DNA of 64,000 nucleotides from positions 55,423 through 119,422 of the forward strand of contig NZ_JAQTWM010000001.1 in NCBI RefSeq assembly GCF_028689305.1, written 5' to 3'. The notes below the pieces were generated by a model, which made no database searches, was not told the origin of the DNA, and saw only the letters and a list, made by a program, of their open reading frames with translations. Positions 27,701 through 36,686 of this stretch are shown in pieces. The position numbers were made by a program, and so were the translations under genes. Numbering within the stretch: position 1 is the stretch's first letter; the number at the start of each line of letters is the position of its first letter. The stretch is from Rhodoferax sp. (GTDB lineage: Bacteria > Pseudomonadota > Gammaproteobacteria > Burkholderiales > Burkholderiaceae_C).

Positions 27701-29698
27701 TCAAAAATGGATCCCCTGCATCATCTGCTGCAACGCCATGGCCTCGGGAGACAATTTGGGCTTGGCCAGTTTGTCACCCGGTTTGGCCCCCTTGGCCGCA
27801 CTCGAGTCCGGGAACATCCTGAAACTGGTGTTCATGGCAATTTGCGCCACCCGCGGCAACACCGCATGCAGGATTTGCCCGGTAATCCCCAGGCGTGTGG
27901 CAATCCGCACAGGCTTGAAGATACAGGCCTGGGCAATCATGTCAGCAGCCTCTTCCGGCGACAACGTGGGCACGTTGTTGTACAAGTTGGTTGGCGCAAT
28001 CATGGGCGTGCGCACCAACGGCATGTTGATGGTGGTAAACGAGATCCCCTGGTCAGCAAATTCACTGCTGGCGCACCGCGTCCAGGCATCCAGCGCCGCC
28101 TTGGAAGCCACATAGGCACTGAAGCGAGGTGCATTGGTCAGCACACCAATCGAACTGATATTGACCACGTGTCCCTTGCGTTTGGCCACCATGCCTGGCA
28201 ACAGCCCGGTGGTGACCCGCAGGCTACCGAAGTAATTGAGCTGCATGGTGCGCTCATAGTCATGGAAACGGTCATAACTGGACTCGATGGCCCGCCGGAT
28301 GGAACGTCCGGCATTGTTGATCAGGAAGTCCACTCCCCCGTGATCAGCCAGCACCTGCTGTACAAACGCTTCACAATCGGTGGCATCCGCAATGTCGACC
28401 TTGTAGGGCACAAAAGCGTAGCCATTGGCCTTGGCTTCGGCACAGGCTGCATCCAGTTTGTCCTGATCACGTCCACAAATCAGCGTGATGGCACCCGCTT
28501 CGGCAAACTTGTGGGCGCTGGCCAGACCAATACCGGAAGACCCACCGGTGACCAGCACGACCTTGCCACCCACCGTACCACGCAGGCTGCGGTCGATGTG
28601 CAAGTCAGGATCCAGATGGCGCTCCCAGTAGTCCCATAAGCGCCAGGCGTAGTCCTTGAGGTTCGGACAGGCAATGCTGGTTCCCTTGAGCGCCGCCAGG
28701 GTATCGCGGCAATCAAAACGCGTGGGGTAATTGACAAACGTCAACATATCCTCAGGCAGTCCCAGGTCCGTCATGATGGCGTTGCGCACCCGGCGCACCG
28801 GAGCCAGTGCCATCAGGCCTTTGGTGATGCTGCGCGGAATGAATCCGAGCAGGGCCGCATTCACAAACAGATTCATCTTGGGCGCATGCGCGGCACGGCT
28901 GAAAATGTCCAGCACATCACCCACACGGTAACCCACCGGGTCCACCAGGTGATAACACTTGTGATCAATGTCCTTCTGATGGCTGATGGCCGCCAGGGCA
29001 TCCACCACGAAGTCCACCGGCACAATATTGATCCGCCCCCCCTCCAGCCCGATCGAGGGCATCCAGGGCGGCAACAACTGACGCATGCGCTGGATGAGCT
29101 TGAAAAAGTAATATGGCCCGTCAATCTTGTCCATTTCCCCGGTGGTGCTGTCTCCCACCACCATGGCAGGCCGGTAGACCGACCACGGCACCTTGCACTC
29201 GGCGCGGACGATTTTTTCGCTTTCATGTTTGGTCATGAAATACGGGTGGTCGTAGTTTTCGGCCTCGTCAAACATGTCCTCTCGGAACACGCCCTCGTAC
29301 AAACCGGCAGCAGCGATGGAACTCACATGATGGAAATGGCCGGCATCCACCGCTTTGGCCAGTTCCACCGTATTTCGGGTGCCGTCGATATTGACTTCGA
29401 TCTGGCTGGCTTCATCCGCACCCAGGTCATAAATGGCCGCCAGGTGGTAAAAATGATCCACCTTGCCCTTGAGCTGTTTGACATCCGTCGCCGACACCCC
29501 CAGTTTTTTCTGAGTCAGATCCCCAAAAATCGGCACCAGCCGTGCAGCACTGACCCCACAAAACTCACGCAGAGCCTTGACCTTGTCTTCACTCTCCTGA
29601 CGAATCAGGACAAATACCACGCTGCCCTTGCGCTCCAGCAACTTCTTGACCAGCCGTTTGCCAATAAAACCCGTTGCACCCGTTACGAAATATTGCAT
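27701..29698 (-). CDS. Two-domain SDR oxidoreductase, putative fatty acyl-CoA/aldehyde reductase
   Basis: A 665-residue fusion. Residues 1-350 form an extended SDR of the NAD-binding-4 (male-sterility/acyl reductase) type: YFVTGATGFIGKRLVKKLL, YHLAAIYDLGADEASQIEVN, PYFMTKHESEKIVR and INIVPVDFVVDALAAI. Residues about 370-620 form a classical SDR: VVLVTGGSSGIGLASAHKFA, LINNAGRSI, NISSIGVLTNAPRFSAYVAS and KAALDAWTR with the Tyr-x3-Lys pair. The layout is that of proteins reducing long-chain acyl-CoA to aldehyde or alcohol. With a wax-ester-synthase-like gene nearby, a role in making fatty alcohol is plausible but not shown. Confidence 0.85.
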   Translation of the reverse strand: MQYFVTGATGFIGKRLVKKLLERKGSVVFVLIRQESEDKVKALREFCGVSAARLVPIFGDLTQKKLGVSATDVKQLKGKVDHFYHLAAIYDLGADEASQIEVNIDGTRNTVELAKAVDAGHFHHVSSIAAAGLYEGVFREDMFDEAENYDHPYFMTKHESEKIVRAECKVPWSVYRPAMVVGDSTTGEMDKIDGPYYFFKLIQRMRQLLPPWMPSIGLEGGRINIVPVDFVVDALAAISHQKDIDHKCYHLVDPVGYRVGDVLDIFSRAAHAPKMNLFVNAALLGFIPRSITKGLMALAPVRRVRNAIMTDLGLPEDMLTFVNYPTRFDCRDTLAALKGTSIACPNLKDYAWRLWDYWERHLDPDLHIDRSLRGTVGGKVVLVTGGSSGIGLASAHKFAEAGAITLICGRDQDKLDAACAEAKANGYAFVPYKVDIADATDCEAFVQQVLADHGGVDFLINNAGRSIRRAIESSYDRFHDYERTMQLNYFGSLRVTTGLLPGMVAKRKGHVVNISSIGVLTNAPRFSAYVASKAALDAWTRCASSEFADQGISFTTINMPLVRTPMIAPTNLYNNVPTLSPEEAADMIAQACIFKPVRIATRLGITGQILHAVLPRVAQIAMNTSFRMFPDSSAAKGAKPGDKLAKPKLSPEAMALQQMMQGIHF

Positions 29699-29902
29699 AA
29701 GTCATCTCCAGTTCAGACGGCCATTTTGGCCCGAACCACCCGGCCTTGCATTCAGCGTAAACCCGCAGCCAGCCTAGAGAGCCATGCTCAAATTAGGAAG
29801 CAGCACCTACACCTTGCGGGCATTGGCATCTAAAGTGCGAGCCATGCATGGGGCATCACACCATGCAGCTGTTTTCACCCTCGTACTTAACCGGAGCGCA
29901 CC

Positions 29903-30499
29903 ATGGTCACCAAACTCAAAAAGTCCACCCCAGCCAAAAAATCCGTCACCAGCAAAAAGGCCGGTTCCCCGCTGAGCAGCTCAGTCAAGGACTCGGCCCA
30001 ACAAATCTGGCAAGCCGGCCTGGGTGCCTTCACCAAAGCCCAGACCGAGGGTACCAAGGCATTTGAAGCCCTGGTCAAGGAAGGCGTGAGCTTCCAGCGC
30101 AAGACCCAGTCTGCGGCTGAAGAAAAAATCACTGAAGCCACACAAAAAATGACCAGCATGGCCACCGATATTTCCAGCAAAGCCTCCGGCCAGTGGGACA
30201 AGCTGGAAAGCATTTTTGAAGACCGCGTTGCCAAGGCGCTCAACAAATTGGGGGTGCCCTCTGCCAAGGACATCAATGCGCTGATTGCCCGCATCAACGA
30301 ACTCAACGCCAGCGTGCAGAAATTGGCCCCCGCCAAAGTGACGGCGAAAGCCCCGTCCAAGGCACCCGCCAAGGCCGCCACAGCCGCCAAACCAGTGGCC
30401 AAAAAGCCGGCGGTCAAATCAGCCGTCAAACCGGCAGCCAAAAAAGCCGCACCGCGCAAGGCACCAGCGGCCCCCGCTGCTGAGGTAAACCCTGACTGA
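29903..30499 (+). CDS. Phasin / polyhydroxyalkanoate granule-associated protein
   Basis: A 198-residue protein. Residues about 25-125 are a helical phasin-like domain: SVKDSAQQIWQAGLGAFTKA, TKAFEALVKEGVSFQRKTQ, then GQWDKLESIFEDRVAKALNK. The C-terminal 55 residues are Lys/Ala/Pro repeats (AKAPSKAPAKAATAAK, VKPAAKKAAPRKAP) like the DNA-binding tail of PhaF. It would coat lipid or PHA granules and may tie them to the nucleoid. It lies upstream of a patatin gene in the same direction. Confidence 0.88.
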   Translation: MVTKLKKSTPAKKSVTSKKAGSPLSSSVKDSAQQIWQAGLGAFTKAQTEGTKAFEALVKEGVSFQRKTQSAAEEKITEATQKMTSMATDISSKASGQWDKLESIFEDRVAKALNKLGVPSAKDINALIARINELNASVQKLAPAKVTAKAPSKAPAKAATAAKPVAKKPAVKSAVKPAAKKAAPRKAPAAPAAEVNPD

Positions 30500-30532
30500 G
30501 AAAAAGCACGATCGGTCTTAAACTGACGGCTT

Positions 30533-31783
30533 ATGAAAAAGCCAACAAGGTCTTCTCCCAAAATTGCTTTGGCGCTGGCGGGGGGTGGCCCCTTGGGGGC
30601 CATCTATGAAATCGGCGCGCTTTGCGCCTTGCAGGAATCCCTCAAAGGCATCGACTTCACCCGCCTGCAGCACTATGTGGGCGTCTCAGCCGGCGGGTTT
30701 ATCGCTGCCGGCCTGGCCAATGGCATCACACCGCAGCAGTTGTTCGCACTCTTCATTGAAGACCGCAAACACCAGACCGAAGCCTTTGACCCGGCCTGGC
30801 TGCTCAAACCCGCTTTCGCCGAGTTTTTCTCTCGCTCCCTGCTGTTACCCGAATTGATGCTCAAGGGAGCATGGCACAGCACCTTGGGGCGAAAATCGTT
30901 GATGCGCACGCTCGAGCGCATGAGTCCGAGCCTGCCAACCGGCATTTTTTCAAACGCGCAGATTGATGTTGAATTGACCCGTCTGTTTTCGCGCGCCGGG
31001 CGCAGCAACGACTTTCGTCAACTCAAAAGCCGTTTGACGCTGGTGGCCACCCATCTGGACAGCAGCAAAGCCGTGGCCTTTGGCCGCACCGGCTGGGACC
31101 ACATCCCCATTTCCAAGGCCGTGCAAGCCAGCGCTGCGCTGCCGGGACTGTTTCCACCCGTCGAGATTGACGGCCAGCATTTTGTCGATGGCGCACTGAT
31201 CAAGACCATGCACGCCTCCATCGCGCTGGACGAAGGTGTGGACCTGATGTTGTGTCTGAACCCACTGGTGCCATTCGACGCCTCGGCACCCGCGTCGGCG
31301 GGTGAATCGGCAACACCCTGGGCGGCGCCCGAGCCGATCCCACGGATTGCAGACGGAGGCCTGCCGGCCGTGCTGAGCCAGACCTTCCGCTCATTGATCC
31401 ACTCCCGGCTGCTGCTGGGACTGAAACACTACGAACAGGCTTATCCCAACACCGACATCGTGCTGATCGAGCCCAACCACCGCGACCCCGAGCTGTACTT
31501 GGCCAACACCTTCAGCTACAGCCAACGCCGCCATCTGGCCGAACACGCCTACCAACAAACGCGCCAGCTGTTGCGCTCACGCCAGACCAATCTGGCCGCC
31601 AAACTGGGCTACCACGGCATCACCCTCAACCATGCCGCGCTCGATGATGTGCACCGTCACCTGTGTGCCCCCCGGCGGCCACCAGCACGCATTGGCCAGG
31701 CGCTGACCAAACTGCACAACCTGATGGACAACCTGAATCAGGTTGTCAGCGCCGCCGAACCCAAAAGCGACCCTACATGGTAA
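30533..31783 (+). CDS. Patatin-like phospholipase
   Basis: A 416-residue protein. The oxyanion motif is LALAGGGPLGAIYEIGAL, the nucleophile Ser52 is in GVSAGGFIAAG, and Asp219 is in FVDGALIKTMHAS, forming the Ser-Asp dyad of patatins. It is longer than minimal RssA-like proteins. It probably hydrolyses acyl esters of phospholipids or stored lipid. It follows the phasin gene by 33 bases, and its last seven bases overlap the TetR gene, suggesting one transcript. Confidence 0.9.
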   Translation: MKKPTRSSPKIALALAGGGPLGAIYEIGALCALQESLKGIDFTRLQHYVGVSAGGFIAAGLANGITPQQLFALFIEDRKHQTEAFDPAWLLKPAFAEFFSRSLLLPELMLKGAWHSTLGRKSLMRTLERMSPSLPTGIFSNAQIDVELTRLFSRAGRSNDFRQLKSRLTLVATHLDSSKAVAFGRTGWDHIPISKAVQASAALPGLFPPVEIDGQHFVDGALIKTMHASIALDEGVDLMLCLNPLVPFDASAPASAGESATPWAAPEPIPRIADGGLPAVLSQTFRSLIHSRLLLGLKHYEQAYPNTDIVLIEPNHRDPELYLANTFSYSQRRHLAEHAYQQTRQLLRSRQTNLAAKLGYHGITLNHAALDDVHRHLCAPRRPPARIGQALTKLHNLMDNLNQVVSAAEPKSDPTW

Positions 31784-32445
31784 AAAAAGCGCCGCGCCGC
31801 ACCGCCGAACGCATTCTGGAAGTGACGCTGGCGCTGTTCAACCGCTTTGGCGAACCCAACGTCTCCACCACCCTGATTTCAGCTGAGCTGAACATCAGTC
31901 CGGGCAATCTGTATTACCACTACCCAGCCAAGGACGAGCTCATCAACGCCTTGTTTGACCGCTTCGAGCGTTCACTCAACGATCTGCTTAATGCCGGTGA
32001 TGACGTGCGCAATGTGGAAGACGCCTGGTTTTTCATGCACACCCTGTTTGAGTTGATCTGGCAATACCGCTTCCTGTACCGCGACCTGAACGACCTGCTG
32101 AGCAAAAACCGGCGGCTGGAAACCCATTTCCAGTCCATCCTCAAAAACAAGACCCGTGCCGTCAAGGCCCTGCTCGATGGCATGCGCCGCAGTGGCGCGC
32201 TGCAGATGGATTCGCGGGAGCTCGATGCCACCGCCACCAGCATGGTGGTGGTGCTGACCTACTGGCTGAGTTTTGAATACGTGCGCGACCCGCGCAACGC
32301 CCTGGAAGTCAGCAATGCCCAAGGTGCCCTGCTGCGTGGCGCGCAGCACGTGCTGAACCTGATGGTGCCCTACCTGGAACCCGGGCAAAGAACGCATCTG
32401 ATCAAACTCTCAGATGCCTACAATAACAAGGAACAGCCCACATAA
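31777..32445 (+). CDS. TetR-family transcriptional regulator
   Basis: A 222-residue protein from ATG 31777, overlapping the patatin stop by seven bases. The helix-turn-helix is PNVSTTLISAELNISPGNLYYHYPAKDELINALFDRF, and RTAERILEVTLALFNRFGE is the first helix. The ligand domain is of the TetR_C type seen in lipid-metabolism regulators (FEYVRDPRNALEVSNAQGAL). It probably controls the phasin-patatin-TPR genes around it; the target site is not recognised. Confidence 0.88.
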   Translation: MVKKAPRRTAERILEVTLALFNRFGEPNVSTTLISAELNISPGNLYYHYPAKDELINALFDRFERSLNDLLNAGDDVRNVEDAWFFMHTLFELIWQYRFLYRDLNDLLSKNRRLETHFQSILKNKTRAVKALLDGMRRSGALQMDSRELDATATSMVVVLTYWLSFEYVRDPRNALEVSNAQGALLRGAQHVLNLMVPYLEPGQRTHLIKLSDAYNNKEQPT

Positions 32446-32467
32446 AAACAGGTTTGAGGAGACCGAC

Positions 32468-33241
32468 ATGGCCAAGTGGAGTGCCTTCCCCTACGCAGGT
32501 GACTACGACTTTGACGCTGCCAGCGTCAAAAAGAAGTGGGCCAGACTGCACGCCGGTGACCTCGAACCCCTGCCCAGCAACAACGACCTGCTGCAGGCCT
32601 GGGCACATTTTCACAACGGCGAGTTCCAGAAAGCAGCGACCCTGGGCCTGGACCTGGGCCTGATGGGGCTGAACGTCGCCAACAAGGCAGCCTGTGTTTA
32701 CGCCACTTACCTGGAAAAACAGGAAACCCAGCGCCTGGCCCTGTTTCAGGAAGTGGCCGAGCGCGCCGAGGAACAGATCGAACGCGACCCCCACAACCTC
32801 AACGCCCGTTACTGGCGCGCCTACGCACTGGGGCGCTACAGCCAGGGCATCAGCGTGGCCAAGGCGCTGGCGCAAGGCCTGGGCACCAAGGTCAAGGCCG
32901 ACCTGGAGCACGTCATCCAACATCAACCCAACCACGCCGACGCTCATATCGCGCTGGGCAGCTTTCACGCCGAGGTGATCGACAAGGTCGGCTCACTGAT
33001 CGGCGCGATGGCCTACGGTGCCAACAAGGACACCGGGCTCAGCCTGCTGACCCGTGCACTCAAACTCAATGTGGAATCGGCGTTTGGCATGGTGGAATAC
33101 GCCCATGCCATGCTCATGCTCGGCGGTGAGGACATGCTCAACGAAGCCACCCGCCTGTACCGGCAGGCGGCCCGCGCCAGACCGATCGATGCCATGGAGC
33201 GGCTGGACGTGGAGTTGGCCAAATCCGAGCTACTGACCTGA
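32468..33241 (+). CDS. TPR-like protein of unknown function
   Basis: A 257-residue soluble protein from ATG 32468, with GAGGAG seven bases upstream; the frame from 32414 is not needed. It lacks a signal peptide. Helical repeats resembling tetratricopeptides are seen: LLQAWAHFHNGEFQKAATLG, HADAHIALGSFHAEVIDKVG, EDMLNEATRLYRQAARARP. It follows the TetR gene by 22 bases in the same direction and so belongs to the lipid-storage unit. I do not recognise a specific function. Confidence 0.75.
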   Translation: MAKWSAFPYAGDYDFDAASVKKKWARLHAGDLEPLPSNNDLLQAWAHFHNGEFQKAATLGLDLGLMGLNVANKAACVYATYLEKQETQRLALFQEVAERAEEQIERDPHNLNARYWRAYALGRYSQGISVAKALAQGLGTKVKADLEHVIQHQPNHADAHIALGSFHAEVIDKVGSLIGAMAYGANKDTGLSLLTRALKLNVESAFGMVEYAHAMLMLGGEDMLNEATRLYRQAARARPIDAMERLDVELAKSELLT

Positions 33242-33269
33242 CAAGTTGCAAAAAAATACGATGATTTTG

Positions 33270-33317
33270 GCCTCTATCCCACGTATTTAAAGCACTTATA
33301 GCTATAATTTATATAGC
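33270..33317 (+). repeat. Dispersed intergenic repeat, variant form
   Basis: It begins GCCTCTATCCCACGT (33270-33284) and ends with the perfect inverted repeat GCTATA-ATTTA-TATAGC (33301-33317). The right half resembles the terminal dyad of the family seen at 7304 and 57625, while the left half differs. The left 15 bases recur exactly, inverted, at 35824-35838 inside a coding region. It lies between convergent genes. Confidence 0.5.
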
Positions 33318-34844
33318 AATTTCACCCCAAGGAAGCATCAGTGTCAGCAGCTTGAGTTTGTTGAACTCGGGTTCAAACTCATCGATGATGGCTTGCGGAT
33401 TCGGACACAGGGTGCTGTCGCTGATGATGCCAAACTGCACCCCGCCGCCATAACTCAGGATCGACACGCCCAGGCCGACGGTGCCGGACTGCGGCACCCA
33501 GAACAGCGTCTGCTCCAGCGTCGAGCCACAGAACTTGAGCTTGTCCCGCGGACCGGGCACATTGGTCATCACCGCCGTGGTTTTCCTGGAGAACAGACTC
33601 AGCATGGCGTCCTGCGCCGGCTTGATCAGCAGTCCAGCCACCGCCAACAACGCAAACGCCAGCAAGGGCTGCATGCTGCCTTTGAGTTCACCCATGCGGC
33701 GGCGCACTTCATACACCCGCGCCAGTGGATGTTCGGTCCCGATCGGCAACACCACCGGCGCCAAACCAAACTGGTTGCCCAGCTTGTGTGCCTGGTCCAT
33801 CGGTCGCAGATTCACCGGCACCATGGCGCGAATCTCCTTGCCATCGACCACATCGCCATGGGACCTCAGATACTTGCCGATCGCCCCGGCCACACATGCC
33901 AGCAGCACATCATTGATGGAACAGTGCAGTGCCTTGCCAATGGCTCGCACCTCGTCCAGTGGAATCGGCTGGCACCACGCCACCCGCTTGGCCTGGCCCG
34001 GCGTGCCCTTGAGCCGGGTGGGTGAGTCATCGGCCATCAAGGCCAGTGCCGTGCCGTCACGCAGCACCTGGTACGCCAGCTTGGCGATCTCCGAGGACCC
34101 CGCCACGCCTTTGGAAAAGCCCTGGGACACCAGCTTGTCCAGCAGCGTCCTGGGGTCGCCCATGGCGCTCAGCGCCTGCGCCGCCCCAGCGCCAGCGGCG
34201 TCCAGCGTCTTCACCGCCGCCACGGTCAACGGCTCGATCAGGGTGTGTGACATCCACTCTTCTGCCGACTCCCAGCCGCCGCTGGGCGCTTCCTTGACCC
34301 GGCGCTTGGGTGGCTCGGTGCCGCCATCCACCAGAGACTGCGTCACCGCAATCAGCGCCAGACCATCGGCAATGCAGTGGTGAATGCGCACCAGCAGGGC
34401 CGAGCCGCCGTCGTAGTGCTCCACCAGCCGGAAATCCCACAGCGGCCGATCCGGGTCAAGCGGCTGCAGCGCCAGTTCGCCCAGCCGGGCCTGCAGTGCA
34501 CGCTCGGGCTCGGTCCGGGCCAGGGCCGGCAGCTTTTCGCGCAGCACATGGTGCCTGATGTCAAAGTGGCTGTCCTCGACCCAGCTGGCACCGGTCGCAT
34601 CCTGGCGCACCTTCTGCAAAAAGCGCGGGTACTTCAGCAGCCGCTCTTCAATGCGCTGGCAGACCGCCGCGTAGCTGACCGCCGGCTTGATGATCCACAC
34701 CCCCATGATCATCATCAGGTTGCTGGGGCTGTCCATGCGCAGCCAGGCAGTGTCAACCTTGCTCATGCGCTCCGTCCCTACCGGACCATGCTGCGGGCTG
34801 GTCGGTGCGGCGGCAGGCTGAGGACGTGAAATTCGTGTGACCAT
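33309..34844 (-). CDS. WS/DGAT-family O-acyltransferase (wax ester synthase / diacylglycerol acyltransferase)
   Basis: A 511-residue protein. The catalytic HHxxxDG motif is His155-His156-C-I-A-Asp160-Gly161 in LVRIHHCIADGLALI. PLWDFRLVEHYDGG and the C-terminal NVPGPRDKLKFCG, GVSILSYGGGVQFGIISD also fit the family. It esterifies fatty alcohols or diacylglycerol with acyl-CoA to make neutral lipid. An in-frame ATG at 34766 with GGAG upstream starts at the conserved MSKVDTAWLRMDSP, so the true product may be 485 residues. Nearby SDR/acyl reductase, acyl-CoA-binding protein and phasin genes fit a storage-lipid role. Confidence 0.9.
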   Translation of the reverse strand: MVTRISRPQPAAAPTSPQHGPVGTERMSKVDTAWLRMDSPSNLMMIMGVWIIKPAVSYAAVCQRIEERLLKYPRFLQKVRQDATGASWVEDSHFDIRHHVLREKLPALARTEPERALQARLGELALQPLDPDRPLWDFRLVEHYDGGSALLVRIHHCIADGLALIAVTQSLVDGGTEPPKRRVKEAPSGGWESAEEWMSHTLIEPLTVAAVKTLDAAGAGAAQALSAMGDPRTLLDKLVSQGFSKGVAGSSEIAKLAYQVLRDGTALALMADDSPTRLKGTPGQAKRVAWCQPIPLDEVRAIGKALHCSINDVLLACVAGAIGKYLRSHGDVVDGKEIRAMVPVNLRPMDQAHKLGNQFGLAPVVLPIGTEHPLARVYEVRRRMGELKGSMQPLLAFALLAVAGLLIKPAQDAMLSLFSRKTTAVMTNVPGPRDKLKFCGSTLEQTLFWVPQSGTVGLGVSILSYGGGVQFGIISDSTLCPNPQAIIDEFEPEFNKLKLLTLMLPWGEIAI

Positions 34845-34951
34845 AACAACTCTTTTCGGGAAGGTTCTCTATTTTGAGAGCAAAACGCCCTTTAAGATAC
34901 CGCGCACTTACCCCAATACGGGGCGCCGATCAACCCAACTCACGCATCACC

Positions 34952-35206
34952 ATGTCCGATCTGAAAAGCCAATTTGAAGCCGCTGTTGCCAACTCCAAAA
35001 ACCTCAGTGAACGCCCAGACAACATGACGCTGCTGAAGCTCTACGCCCTGTACAAACAAGGCAGCACAGGTGACAACACCGAGAAAAAACCCGGTTTCAC
35101 CGACATGGTGGGCCGTGCCAAATGGGATGCCTGGAACGCCCTCAAGGGCACGACCAGCGACGACGCCATGCAGCAATACATCGACCTGATCGAGTCGCTG
35201 AGCTGA
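34952..35206 (+). CDS. Acyl-CoA-binding protein
   Basis: An 84-residue protein from ATG 34952; the longer frame from 34874 lies in the promoter of the divergent acyltransferase gene. It reads LKSQFEAAVANSKNLSERPD, MTLLKLYALYKQGSTGDN and GRAKWDAWNALKGTTSDDAM. This is the four-helix ACBP fold, including the KLYALYKQ and KWDAW segments that hold the CoA and acyl chain. It carries long-chain acyl-CoA in the cytoplasm. It is divergent from the WS/DGAT gene, sharing its promoter region, which suggests a donor role. It ends one base before the convergent PHA-system gene stop. Confidence 0.95.
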   Translation: MSDLKSQFEAAVANSKNLSERPDNMTLLKLYALYKQGSTGDNTEKKPGFTDMVGRAKWDAWNALKGTTSDDAMQQYIDLIESLS

Positions 35207-35527
35207 TCAGTCGGCTTTGCCTTTGCCCGGTTTGGCCTTGGGGGCCAGCAGGGCATCGAGCTGCCGCACAATCTCGGCCTCGATGGTGTGCTTGAAAGCG
35301 CCCACCAGAAACCCGAGATGGGCACGCAGCTCAAAATGGCTGGCACCGACGTCCAGCGTGCCCGTCACCCCCGAGCGGGAAAACGCCACCTCGTCACAGG
35401 TATCCCCCTCGGCATAAACACATTCCATGCCAAATTCGGCCTCGACCTGCTCGGCCCATTTGAAGGCGATCTTGCGGGCTTTGCCCATGCCCAAGGAATG
35501 CTCGCGAACGATGTGTAAGTCAGCCAA
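35207..35527 (-). CDS. Polyhydroxyalkanoic-acid-system family protein
   Basis: A 106-residue protein. TTG 35527 is chosen as start: GGAG lies seven bases upstream, and the frame before it only reads through the preceding gene. It begins LADLHIVREHSLGMGKARKI (initiator as Met), then AEFGMECVYAEGDTCDEVAF, GTLDVGASHFELRAHLGFL and HTIEAEIVRQLDALL, the pattern of small proteins linked to PHA granules (PHA_gran_rgn). Function is unknown. It overlaps the upstream aminopeptidase stop by eight bases. Confidence 0.78.
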   Translation of the reverse strand: MADLHIVREHSLGMGKARKIAFKWAEQVEAEFGMECVYAEGDTCDEVAFSRSGVTGTLDVGASHFELRAHLGFLVGAFKHTIEAEIVRQLDALLAPKAKPGKGKAD

Positions 35528-36599
35528 GGTGTTGCTCCAGTGCCCATTGTTTGAGTAAACCGGCACGTTCCTGCGCCGGATGTTGCGCCAGTTGTCTGAC
35601 CGCATCATAAAACCGCAGCCAGTCGCGTCCTTGCTGGACAAACAGCGCCTCAAATCCCGGCACCAGCTCATCGTAGGCAGCCTGGGCGCCAAAAGCAGCG
35701 TTATTGGCCTGCGCCACCCAGGGGTCATAACCGCTGTAGCCGCCCCAGCTCTGTTTGAGCGCCGCATAGTTGTTTCTGAAAATTCGCATTGCTTCGTTTT
35801 TCATAGCAATGTGTGCTGGATTGACGTGGGATAGAGGCTTATTTTCCTCATAAATACGTGCCAATTGTTGGCGCGTGGCCCGGGTCAGCGCGCGAAATTG
35901 CTGGCGGCGCAGGTCCGAGGCCAGATAGGCCTGTCTGGCCTCGGGGGTGGCCCGCGTGGCCAGCCAGTGCTCGGCCCCCAGCCGTTCCACCGCGGTGGCA
36001 AACGATTCGTTGAACACCGTGTCGTCGGCCACATACACCACCTGGTGCGCCAGCTCATGGAACATCAGGCGCGCCAGCTCCCCTTCCGGGTAGTTCACAA
36101 AGGTGTTCAGCAGCGGGTCGCCGCCGAGCCAGTTCATCCAACCCAAGGTCGAATAGGCGGGTACGCCATACACCGTCACCTCCAGCCCTTGGGCGCGCAA
36201 CTCGTCCGCCTGCGCCTGGGCATCAGCCTCGTCAAAATAACCCCGGTAACCCACACAGCCAGCCACCGGGAAACACCAGGTTTTCAAGGTCAGCGACCAG
36301 GGCGGCGCGGCCACCACGTTCCACACCACATAACGACGCTGCAAATCGGCAAACCGCTGGTAACTGGCGTTGTCGGGCAGATGCAGTTCCACCACCGAAA
36401 AATGGCGCATGACCTGCACCAGGCGCAAACGTTCACGCAAGGGCGCCGGGGTCCGGGCGTCATCCAGCCAGTCGGCCATCGGCCGCGCCGCCTGCATCAG
36501 CTTGAAGTGGCCACCGACCGACTGGGCGTAGTAGCGGGTGTCGGCGCAGGCACTCAGCGCCAGCGCCACCCACAACAGGCCCCAACGTGCCAGCGTCAT
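35520..36599 (-). CDS. Predicted zinc aminopeptidase lipoprotein (COG4324 type)
   Basis: A 359-residue protein from ATG 36599, chosen over GTG 36623 because it begins the lipoprotein signal LLWVALALSAC. The metal site is LMFHELAHQVVY (HExxH) with a downstream Glu in FNESFATAVERLG, as in the predicted aminopeptidase family. YGVPAYSTLGWMNWLGGDPL precedes it. It is probably anchored in the periplasm. The segment YEENKPLSHVNPAHIAMKNE (35805-35864) coincides with an inverted partial copy of the intergenic repeat at 33270, so it may be an in-frame repeat insertion. Activity could be unaffected. Confidence 0.82.
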   Translation of the reverse strand: MTLARWGLLWVALALSACADTRYYAQSVGGHFKLMQAARPMADWLDDARTPAPLRERLRLVQVMRHFSVVELHLPDNASYQRFADLQRRYVVWNVVAAPPWSLTLKTWCFPVAGCVGYRGYFDEADAQAQADELRAQGLEVTVYGVPAYSTLGWMNWLGGDPLLNTFVNYPEGELARLMFHELAHQVVYVADDTVFNESFATAVERLGAEHWLATRATPEARQAYLASDLRRQQFRALTRATRQQLARIYEENKPLSHVNPAHIAMKNEAMRIFRNNYAALKQSWGGYSGYDPWVAQANNAAFGAQAAYDELVPGFEALFVQQGRDWLRFYDAVRQLAQHPAQERAGLLKQWALEQHLG

Positions 36600-36686
36600 C
36601 ACACCGCCCGCCACGCCGGACACGGCGGTGTAGGATCAGGCTGGCAACACCGCCACCCATCCGTCAACCCAGAACAATCCATCACC

